From CAMLIZ01 sp036231905 (lineage in GTDB: Bacteria > Pseudomonadota > Gammaproteobacteria > Burkholderiales > Burkholderiaceae_C): a stretch of 64,000 nt of DNA. The notes beneath the pieces are model-generated. The model had not been told where the DNA came from, ran no database searches, and worked only from the letters and a program-made list of their open reading frames with translations. Within the stretch, counting starts at the first letter, position 1. Each line of letters opens with the position of its first letter. Made by a program: the position numbers and the translations under genes. The DNA lies in the NCBI RefSeq assembly GCF_036231905.1, contig NZ_JAZARE010000001.1, positions 124,001 through 188,000 of the forward strand. Direction: 5' to 3'. This document shows, one piece after another, positions 1-6,640 of this stretch.

Positions 1-25
1 AGCGGCGCCCCGCGGGGCTTGTGCC

Positions 26-56
26 ATGAGCCCGCACGGCCGCCCGAAGGGCTCAT
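26..56 (+). terminator. Inverted repeat, possible terminator or attenuator
   Basis: An 8-bp perfect stem (ATGAGCCC at 26-33, GGGCTCAT at 49-56) encloses a GC-rich loop. It lies just before the ribosome binding site of the small gene at 88. No T-run follows, so it could be the end of a gene left of the window or a 5' leader hairpin. Confidence 0.3.
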
Positions 57-87
57 GCACCGCAGTGCGAAGCACGGAGGTTGCCTG

Positions 88-324
88 ATGAGCCGCTGGC
101 GCGTGACGCGCAGGGTGGCGGCGGCCGCGGGCCTGGCCGCCGTGGTGGCAGCCGTGGCCACCGGCTGGTCGGCCTACCGTGCGCCCACGCTGGTGCTGTC
201 CTACGCGCTGGACGTGGCGCTGTGCGGCGCCGCCCGGCGCCCGACCGCCGTCACACCGCCGGCGCCTGCGCCTGCAGCCAGGCCAGCAGCGCCCCCACCG
301 CCGGCCGGCGCGCCACCTCGTTGA
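88..324 (+). CDS. Small single-pass membrane protein, unknown function
   Basis: A 78-residue protein. The start is supported by a GGAGG six to seven bases upstream. Residues about 5-30 are basic then Ala/Val-rich and hydrophobic, as in a signal anchor or uncleaved signal peptide; the last 25 residues are Pro/Ala-rich. I do not recognise the family. The final third overlaps the 3' end of the LysR gene on the opposite strand (251-324), so one of the two C-termini is constrained by the other. The proline-rich tail may simply reflect reading antisense to the LysR gene, and the true product could be shorter or mis-called. Confidence 0.45.
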   Translation: MSRWRVTRRVAAAAGLAAVVAAVATGWSAYRAPTLVLSYALDVALCGAARRPTAVTPPAPAPAARPAAPPPPAGAPPR

Positions 325-1150
325 GCGCCACCGCCTGGTAGAGCTTGCCCGGGATGCAGGCGGGGTGCGCGCGGGCGATCTGCCCCGACGCGACGGCCGG
401 CGCGAGGATGTGCACCGGCAGCAGCACGATGCCCAGGCCCTGGGCCGCCGACTGCAGCGTGAGCAGGATGTCGTGGCACACGACCTGGGGCGCCGGCGGG
501 TCGCCGGCCACGCCGTGGGCGGCCAGGAAGCCGGCCCAGGGCATGCGCGGATGCTCCACCAGCGCAAAGCGCTGCACCAGATCCGCCAGCGCCAGGCCCC
601 GCGCCTGCCGGGCCAGCGCCGGCGCGGCGAAGACGGCGATCTCCTCGCGCCACAAGGGCACACGGTGCAGGCCCGGCGTGTCGGTGTCGCCGCCGTAGCG
701 CAGGGCCACGTCCGCCTGCTCGCCCGGCACGTCGGCCAGCGACTCCGACACCAGCAGCGACAGCCCGATGCGGGGATGCTGCTGCCGGAAGCCCGCCAGG
801 CGCGGCCCCAGCCACAGGCGCGCGAGCGCCGGCGAGCTGGACAGGCGGATCTGCACCTGGGCGTCCGGCGACACGCCATACAGCCCGTCGCCCACGGTGC
901 GCGCGAACTGCTGCACCGCCGAGTAGTACAGCCGGCCCGCAGCCGTGAGCTCCACCTGGCCGGCATGGCGCGTGAACAGGCGCACCTTGAGGCGGTGTTC
1001 CAGCAGCGTCATCGCCCGGCTGAGGGCCGAACGTGTGACACCCAGCTCCTGCGCGGCACGCTGCGCGCTCTGCAGGCGCGCCATCGCTTCGAAGGCCACC
1101 AGCGCATGCAGTGGCGGCAAGGCGGGCAACCGCGGTACAAGATCGGTCAT
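251..1150 (-). CDS. LysR-family transcriptional regulator (GcvA-like)
   Basis: A 299-residue DNA-binding regulator of normal LysR length. The N-terminal winged helix-turn-helix covers residues about 10-70 (the LPPLHALVAFEAMARL and QRAAQELGVTRSALSRAMT segments), followed by a periplasmic-binding-protein-like effector domain to the end. The opening motif resembles the GcvA/AmpR subgroup. It is divergent from another LysR gene at 1149; the two annotated start codons overlap by two bases, which leaves no room for promoters unless one start is further in. The effector is not predictable from sequence. The 3' end overlaps a small antisense gene. Confidence 0.9.
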   Translation of the reverse strand: MTDLVPRLPALPPLHALVAFEAMARLQSAQRAAQELGVTRSALSRAMTLLEHRLKVRLFTRHAGQVELTAAGRLYYSAVQQFARTVGDGLYGVSPDAQVQIRLSSSPALARLWLGPRLAGFRQQHPRIGLSLLVSESLADVPGEQADVALRYGGDTDTPGLHRVPLWREEIAVFAAPALARQARGLALADLVQRFALVEHPRMPWAGFLAAHGVAGDPPAPQVVCHDILLTLQSAAQGLGIVLLPVHILAPAVASGQIARAHPACIPGKLYQAVALNEVARRPAVGALLAWLQAQAPAV

Positions 1151-2090
1151 GGCAAACAAGGATAACGAGGCCTCTGCAGCGCCCCTGGTTGCCGCTGCGC
1201 CGCTGGACGTGAGCTCCATCGCGACCTTGCCGCTGCATGCGCTGGCCGCGTTCGAGGCCGCCGCCCGCCTGGGCAGCTTTGCCCGCGCCGCGCAGGAGCT
1301 GTGCATCACGCAATCGGGTGTGAGCCATCGCATCCGCCAGCTGGAGGGGCGGCTGGGCGGGCCCTTGTTCGAGCGCGCCGGCAAGGCGGCCCGGCTGCTG
1401 CCGCTGGGCCAGCGCTACCTGGCGCCGGTGGCCGACGGACTGGCGCGCCTGCGCCTGGCCACCGCCACCATCGACGACACCGAGCGGCGCCTGGTGCGTG
1501 TGGCCGCCACGGCGGCGCTGGGCACCCACTGGCTGGTGCCGCACATCGGCCAGTTCCTGCAGCGCCATCCCCAGGTGCGCGTGGACATCGGCCCGATGGC
1601 CGGCCCGGGCGACGCAGCGGCCGGCGCCGCCGACGTGCTGATCGAATTCGGCGAGGCGCAGGCCAACCGCGGGAACGATGTGGCTGCCTTCCCGGTGAGC
1701 CTGCAGCTGGTGGCCGGGGCCCCCTGGGCGCATGCCGATGGGCCCTTGGCCGAGGCGCAATTGCGCGCCGCGCCGCTGCTGCGCCACCCGCTGTTCCCGT
1801 GGGCCCGCTGGGCCCGCGCGGCCCTCGGCATCGAGCTCGAACCGGCGGGCCTGTATTACTTCGACGACACGGTCACGATGCTGGAGGCGGCGGCCGGCGG
1901 CCTGGGCCTGGCCCTGGCGCCCAGCATCGCGTGCGACGCCTACGTCGCGCGCGGCGCCCTCCAGGTGGTGCACCCCGCGCCGCTCGCCGGCTTCGAATGC
2001 CGCGCCCGGGTGAGCGATGCCGGCGCAGTGAAACCGGGCGCGCGTGCCCTGGCCCAATGGCTGGGGCAGCAGCTGGGCGCGGCGGCCTGA
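1149..2090 (+). CDS. LysR-family transcriptional regulator (GcvA-like)
   Basis: A 313-residue LysR regulator. The DNA-binding domain (LPLHALAAFEAAARLGSF then AQELCITQSGVSHRIRQLE) begins near residue 27 and the effector domain follows. The first 20 residues are low-complexity and not conserved; a GTG at 1209 (residue 21) would leave about 58 bp between this gene and the divergent LysR gene at 1150, making room for a shared control region, so the real start may be 1209. No obvious target operon is adjacent. The two regulators are related, but the domain match is at the family level, so a recent duplication is not evident. Confidence 0.9.
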   Translation: MANKDNEASAAPLVAAAPLDVSSIATLPLHALAAFEAAARLGSFARAAQELCITQSGVSHRIRQLEGRLGGPLFERAGKAARLLPLGQRYLAPVADGLARLRLATATIDDTERRLVRVAATAALGTHWLVPHIGQFLQRHPQVRVDIGPMAGPGDAAAGAADVLIEFGEAQANRGNDVAAFPVSLQLVAGAPWAHADGPLAEAQLRAAPLLRHPLFPWARWARAALGIELEPAGLYYFDDTVTMLEAAAGGLGLALAPSIACDAYVARGALQVVHPAPLAGFECRARVSDAGAVKPGARALAQWLGQQLGAAA

Positions 2091-2100
2091 GGCGATCAGC

Positions 2101-2970
2101 TCAGCGCGGCCCGCCTGGCATGGAGCCGCCCCCCAGGCGTCCGGTGGACGACAGCACCGACTTCCAGCTGAACGACAGCAGCCAGAAGAAGGCGATCGGC
2201 AGCACGATGGTCTGCAGCAGGAAGATCACACTGAGGTCCACCATGCGCTCGATGCCGTTGTCGGCCACCTGCTTCAGGCCTGCGATGTCGGGCAATTGCG
2301 GCAGCTGCACGCCCTTGAGTGGCGCCGGCAACCAGCGCCGCCACCCCGCGTCCTGGTCGGCCGCGGCCGGGTCGGTCGTGGCGGCGTCCTGCCCTGCACG
2401 CGCACGTTCGATCTCCCTCGTCGACAGGCCCAGCCCTTCCTGAGCCGCGGCGTAGGGCTCGGCCAGGAAGCCGCGATACACAAGCTCGGTCCCCAGGACA
2501 TACACCGGCACCGCAAACCGCACGATGAGCAGCGCCGCCGTCAGGCGCAGCAGTACGCCGGACACCGGGCGCCCGCGCAGCAGCGCCGCCGCCACGCCCA
2601 CCAGCGCCAGCGACAGCAGCAGCGAGGGCAGCCAGTGCGCGCCCAGCTTCACCAGCAGCAGCTGCATGCCGAACGCCACCAGCACCACCTGCATCAACGA
2701 GGAGAACTGCTCGATCACGTCGTCCACCGGATCGAGCGCCTCGCCCACTGCGAAGGTAAAGCCCACGCCGGCCGGCTCCGCCGCAAGCTCGGTGCCCTTG
2801 GCCACCGAGATCACTGCGTTGAGGCTGCGCGCGACCGCATAGGTGGCCAGGGCACGTTTCAGGCCCTGCCGGGTGTGCTCGGTGGCGAAGTCCTGCGTGG
2901 TGGGCAACCAGCTCAGCGCCAGCAGCAGCAACGTCACGCCGAGGATCGCTGCCTGTCTCGGCCGGGTCAT
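2101..2970 (-). CDS. Multi-pass inner-membrane protein, unknown function
   Basis: A 289-residue protein. The start has an excellent AAGGAGGT site. About five hydrophobic segments can be seen: residues ~8-25, ~88-110, ~112-132, ~140-165 and ~250-275, with a long polar loop around residues 175-235 that is rich in Ala, Asp and Arg. I do not recognise the family. It ends 10 bp after the convergent LysR gene and starts 94 bp from the divergent methyltransferase gene at 3065, so it is probably its own transcript. Confidence 0.75.
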   Translation of the reverse strand: MTRPRQAAILGVTLLLLALSWLPTTQDFATEHTRQGLKRALATYAVARSLNAVISVAKGTELAAEPAGVGFTFAVGEALDPVDDVIEQFSSLMQVVLVAFGMQLLLVKLGAHWLPSLLLSLALVGVAAALLRGRPVSGVLLRLTAALLIVRFAVPVYVLGTELVYRGFLAEPYAAAQEGLGLSTREIERARAGQDAATTDPAAADQDAGWRRWLPAPLKGVQLPQLPDIAGLKQVADNGIERMVDLSVIFLLQTIVLPIAFFWLLSFSWKSVLSSTGRLGGGSMPGGPR

Positions 2971-3064
2971 GGGCACCTCCTTGTCCGTCGGAGCGGCGAT
3001 CTTGACGCAAAGCAGCCGCCGTGCCGGCAGCCCGCAGCCACCCCGCGCGTCGACAATCCCGGCG

Positions 3065-3814
3065 ATGAAAAACAACGGCGACCTGCCCACCGTGACCCTG
3101 TCCGAACACCAGGGCATCCGCGACCTGCACCTGGACAGCCCCTGGATCCAGGGCTCCATGCGCATCAAGGCGCCCTTCGACATCGAGCTCGAATACGTGC
3201 AGCGCATGATGGTGTGGCTGCTGTTCCTGGAGCCGCAGGGCCTGGGGGAGCGCCACGCGATGCAGCTGGGGCTGGGCGCGGCCACCATCACCAAGTTCTG
3301 CCACAAGCGGCTGCGCATGCGCACCACCGCGGTGGAGCTCAACCCGCAGGTCATCAGCGCCTGCCGCGCCTGGTTCCACCTGCCGCCCGACGACCGGCGG
3401 CTGACTGTGATCCAGGCCGACGCGGCCCAGGTGGTGCGCGAACCCGAGCGCCTGCAGACCGTCGACGCGCTGTGCGTGGACCTCTATGACCATGAGGCCG
3501 CCGCCCCGGTGCTGGACGACGAAGCCTTCTACGCCGGCTGCCGCGGCCTGCTGGTCGACGGCGGCGTGATGACCGTCAACCTCTTCGGCCGCGATGCCAG
3601 CTTTGCGCGCAGCAGCGCGCGCGTGGCGGCGGTGTTCGGCCGCGACCAGGTCTGGAGCATGCGCCCCACCAAGGAAGGCAACACGGTGCTGATCGGCGGG
3701 CGCGGCGTGGTGGTGCCCGACCGCGAAACCCTGCAGGCGCGAGCGGCTACCATCGAAGAACGCTATGGGCTGCCGGCGCGCAAATGGTTGCGCATGGTGC
3801 GGCCCTTGGAGTGA
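3065..3814 (+). CDS. Spermidine-synthase-like SAM-dependent methyltransferase
   Basis: A 249-residue cytosolic protein with a class I Rossmann methyltransferase layout. Motif I is MQLGLGAATITKF (about residues 66-78), motif post-I is TTAVELNP with the acidic residue that binds the SAM/dcSAM ribose, motif II is VIQADAAQVV, and motif IV-like VDALCVDLYDHEAAAP follows. The pattern matches the spermidine synthase/polyamine aminopropyltransferase-like group common in beta-proteobacteria, but the short length and absence of a full N-terminal beta domain argue against true aminopropyltransferase activity. The substrate is unknown. It ends 8 bp before the GspE-like ATPase, so the two are probably co-transcribed. 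Confidence 0.8.
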   Translation: MKNNGDLPTVTLSEHQGIRDLHLDSPWIQGSMRIKAPFDIELEYVQRMMVWLLFLEPQGLGERHAMQLGLGAATITKFCHKRLRMRTTAVELNPQVISACRAWFHLPPDDRRLTVIQADAAQVVREPERLQTVDALCVDLYDHEAAAPVLDDEAFYAGCRGLLVDGGVMTVNLFGRDASFARSSARVAAVFGRDQVWSMRPTKEGNTVLIGGRGVVVPDRETLQARAATIEERYGLPARKWLRMVRPLE

Positions 3815-3822
3815 ACCTGACG

Positions 3823-5643
3823 ATGTCCGCGACTTCTCCAGCACCGCTTGGCGCATCCACCTCCAAACACAGCCGGCCCAAGGGCAAGCTGGAGTGGCGC
3901 GCGTTGCTGCACTGGCTGAAGGAAGACGGTGTCATCTCGCCGGAGGAGGCCGAGCGCGTGAAGTACCGCTTCGGTGCCGGCCAGTCGATCCTGCATCCGC
4001 TGGTGCGCCTGGGCGGCGCCAACCTCACGCACCTGGGCACCGGCCGGCCGCTGGACGTGGAAGTGCTCACTGAATGGCTGGCCGCCAAGTGCAAGCTGCC
4101 CTACCTGCGCATCGATCCGCTCAAGGTGGACGTGGGCCGCGTGGCCGAGGTGATGTCCATCAACTACGCCGAGGCGCGGCGCGCGCTGCCGGTGGTGGTG
4201 GGGCCCACCGACGTCACCATCGCCACCTGCGAGCCCTTCGACACCGACTGGGTGCCGGAGATCGAGGCCCACACACGCAAGCTGGTGCGCCTGGCCCTGG
4301 CCAACCCGCAGGACATCGCCCGTTTCACCACCGAGTTCTACACGCTCGCCAAGTCGGTGAAGGCGGCGCAGAAAAGCGGCGAGACCTCGGCGCTGGCCAG
4401 CTTCGAACAGCTGGTGGAGCTGGGCAAGAGCAACAAGCAGCTGGACGCCAACGACCAGGGCGTGGTGCAGGTGGTGGACTGGCTGTGGCAGTACGCCTTC
4501 GACCAGCGCGCCAGCGACATCCACCTGGAGCCGCGGCGCGACATGGGCGCCATCCGCTTCCGCATCGACGGCGTGCTGCACACCGTGTACCAGGTGCCGA
4601 TGAGCGTGATGCAGGCGATGACCGCGCGCATCAAGCTGCTGGGCCGCATGGACGTGGTGGAGCGCCGCCGCCCGCAGGACGGCCGCATCAAGACGCGCCG
4701 GCCCGAGATGCAGGGCCTGCCCGGCAGTGAAGTGGAAATGCGTTTGTCCACCCTGCCCACCGCCTTCGGCGAGAAGATGGTGATGCGCATCTTCGACCCC
4801 GACACCGTGGTCAAGAACACCGAGGCGCTGGGCTTCGGCACGCACGATGCGCAGCGCTGGAACGAGCTGATCGCGCGGCCGCACGGCATCATCCTGGTCA
4901 CCGGCCCCACCGGCTCCGGCAAGACCACCACGCTGTACGCCACGCTCAAGCGCCTGGCCACCGACGAGGTGAACGTCACCACCATCGAAGACCCGATCGA
5001 GATGATCGAGCCGGCGCTCAACCAGACGCAGGTGCAGAGCGCGCTGGACTTCGGTTTTGCCGAGGGCCTGCGCGCGCTGATGCGGCAGGACCCGGACATC
5101 ATCATGGTGGGCGAGATCCGCGACCTGGCCACCGCCGAGATGGCGATCCAGGCCGCCCTCACCGGCCACCTGGTGTTCAGCACCCTGCACACCAACGACT
5201 CCGCCTCCGCGATCACGCGACTGGCCGACCTGGGCGTGCCGCCCTACCTGATCAGCGCCACGGTCATCGGCGTGCTGGCGCAGCGCCTGGCGCGCACCTT
5301 GTGCCCCGCCTGCAAGGTGCACGACACCGAGACCACGCGCGAGGACCTGGACGCCGCCGCCAAGCCCTGGCGCCTGAAGGGCGGCGTGAAGGCCTACAAG
5401 GCGGTGGGCTGCCTGGAATGCCGCAAGACCGGCTTCCGCGGCCGGGCCGGGCTGTACGAGCTGCTGGTGATGACCGAAGCGTCACGGCAGTCGGTGCACC
5501 CCACCCTGGACATCGCCGCCTTGCGCCGGCATGCACTCGCCGAAGGCATGCACCCGCTGCGCCTGGCCGGCGTGATGAAGGTGGCCGAAGGCGTGACCAC
5601 GCTGGACGAGGTGCTGCGCACCACGCCGGCCTGGGAGGGCTAG
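3823..5643 (+). CDS. GspE/PulE/PilB-type secretion ATPase
   Basis: A 606-residue cytoplasmic AAA-like ATPase that would drive assembly of a type II secretion pseudopilus or type IV pilus. It has an N-terminal GspII_E/MshEN-type domain (about residues 15-180). The catalytic half carries Walker A GPTGSGKT at residues 361-368, the Asp box, Walker B (DIIMVGEIRD) and His box (STLHTNDSASAITR). A zinc-binding tetracysteine has CPAC at 494-497 and CLEC at 530-533. No other secretion or pilus genes are nearby, so its partner platform is elsewhere or it is an orphan paralog. The methyltransferase lies 8 bp upstream. A strong hairpin includes its stop codon. Confidence 0.93.
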   Translation: MSATSPAPLGASTSKHSRPKGKLEWRALLHWLKEDGVISPEEAERVKYRFGAGQSILHPLVRLGGANLTHLGTGRPLDVEVLTEWLAAKCKLPYLRIDPLKVDVGRVAEVMSINYAEARRALPVVVGPTDVTIATCEPFDTDWVPEIEAHTRKLVRLALANPQDIARFTTEFYTLAKSVKAAQKSGETSALASFEQLVELGKSNKQLDANDQGVVQVVDWLWQYAFDQRASDIHLEPRRDMGAIRFRIDGVLHTVYQVPMSVMQAMTARIKLLGRMDVVERRRPQDGRIKTRRPEMQGLPGSEVEMRLSTLPTAFGEKMVMRIFDPDTVVKNTEALGFGTHDAQRWNELIARPHGIILVTGPTGSGKTTTLYATLKRLATDEVNVTTIEDPIEMIEPALNQTQVQSALDFGFAEGLRALMRQDPDIIMVGEIRDLATAEMAIQAALTGHLVFSTLHTNDSASAITRLADLGVPPYLISATVIGVLAQRLARTLCPACKVHDTETTREDLDAAAKPWRLKGGVKAYKAVGCLECRKTGFRGRAGLYELLVMTEASRQSVHPTLDIAALRRHALAEGMHPLRLAGVMKVAEGVTTLDEVLRTTPAWEG

Positions 5644-5676
5644 GAGGCTGGGCCGCAGAAGCCGCCCAGCCTCCTA
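5641..5676 (+). terminator. Strong hairpin at the end of the GspE-like gene
   Basis: A perfect 13-bp stem (5641-5653 with 5664-5676) around a 10-base loop, extendable by a few pairs on both sides. It begins with the TAG stop codon of the ATPase gene. No clear T-run follows, so the terminator reading rests on position and stem strength. Confidence 0.6.
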
Positions 5677-5750
5677 GCCTGCGGCTTTGTGCACGGCTCC
5701 CCCCGAGCCCCCTCCAGGAGGGAGCTCCAGCTCGTTCGACCGCACCCTCC

Positions 5751-5773
5751 AGCCTCCCTCCACGAGGGAGGCT
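5751..5773 (+). repeat. Short hairpin repeat, REP-like
   Basis: A 10-bp perfect stem (AGCCTCCCTC / GAGGGAGGCT) with a three-base loop. A decayed copy (CCCTCC..GGAGGG with the same trailing GCTCCAG) sits at about 5710-5729, suggesting a small repeated palindromic element in the 208-bp convergent gap between 5643 and 5852. Confidence 0.4.
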
Positions 5774-5851
5774 CCAGTCAGCCCGACGAGCGATCCCTGC
5801 ATGCTCAGCTTGCGCTGAACACCGACATGCGCCGCTGGTTCAGCGCCGGTG

Positions 5852-6448
5852 TCAGCCTTTGGTGGGCCGCTCCTGCGCGTCGTGCTTCTGCTGGTGGATC
5901 GCCTTGCTCTGGTGGTTCTCGGCGTGCTGCACGCGGTGCTGCTCGGCCTGGCCCACGTGGCCGTCGCGGCCGGCGGCGTATTCCTTGTGGTCCACCTTGG
6001 CCTGGCCGCGCTCCAGCTTGGCCGCCTCATGCCTGGTGAGCTCTCCGCTCTTCAGCCCCTGCTGGATGCGCTGCTCCTGGTTCACGTTGCGCTGCACATC
6101 GGCTTGCATGCGCTGCGACGACGCCGACAGCGGGTTGCCGTTCACGCCGTTGTAGGTGGCGGTGGAGATGTCGCGGCTCGCCTGGTTCTGGGCCTGCTGC
6201 AGCCGGCTGCGTTCGGCATCGGTGAGCTGGCCGTCCTTGAGCGCCTGGGCCTGGAGCCGGTCCACCCGGCTCTCATCACGCTCCAGCAGCGCGGCTTCGC
6301 GGGTGGTGAGCTTGCCGCTCTGCAGGCCCTGCTCGATGCGCTGCTGCTGCTTCACGTCGCGCTGAAGGCTGGAGGCGGCGGTGGTCTGGGCGAAGGCGCC
6401 GGCGGCCGTAAAGGCCAGCAGCGCGGAAACGACGAAGTTGCGGTTCAT
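5852..6448 (-). CDS. Periplasmic two-repeat protein, unknown function
   Basis: A 198-residue protein. The start has AAGGAG upstream. An N-terminal signal peptide (residues 1-21, ending in AGAFAQ) predicts export to the periplasm. The mature part contains two copies of a unit of about 60 residues: the first has QQQRIEQGLQSGKLTTREAA then LKDGQLTDAE, the second has NQEQRIQQGLKSGELTRHEA then GRDGHVGQAE. Each unit is highly polar and helical, with D/G-rich turns loosely like EF-hand loops but lacking the full calcium-ligand spacing. The His/Gln-rich tail (about residues 165-195) could bind metal. Family function is unknown. Confidence 0.8.
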   Translation of the reverse strand: MNRNFVVSALLAFTAAGAFAQTTAASSLQRDVKQQQRIEQGLQSGKLTTREAALLERDESRVDRLQAQALKDGQLTDAERSRLQQAQNQASRDISTATYNGVNGNPLSASSQRMQADVQRNVNQEQRIQQGLKSGELTRHEAAKLERGQAKVDHKEYAAGRDGHVGQAEQHRVQHAENHQSKAIHQQKHDAQERPTKG

Positions 6449-6479
6449 CCAATGGCTCCTTGTGGGTGCTTGCGGTTCC

Positions 6480-6495
6480 AGAGTTGCGCAACTCT
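6480..6495. promoter_or_regulatory. 16-bp perfect palindrome, candidate operator
   Basis: AGAGTTGCGCAACTCT is fully self-complementary. It lies 31-47 bp upstream of the start codon of the periplasmic repeat protein (6448, minus strand), where a dimeric repressor or activator would act, and also upstream of the hybrid kinase. A 12-bp palindrome CCCCTTAAGGGG is at about 6597-6608. Confidence 0.45.
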
Positions 6496-6640
6496 GCTGC
6501 GAACAACGGCGGCTTCCGAGCCGTCGTTGACCCGCCCCGGAGCAGGGCCATGTGAAGTTTTGTTGAGCGTGGGCAGGGTTCCCCCGCAGCGCCGCACCCC
6601 TTAAGGGGGGTGTGGGTGGCCGCTCCTGCGCGCAGAATGC

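Noticed and set aside
201..2057. 618-codon open frame antisense to the LysR pair
   Set aside because: A shadow of GC-rich coding DNA: its sequence is low-complexity (Arg/Gly/Ala/His) and it covers two clear LysR genes.
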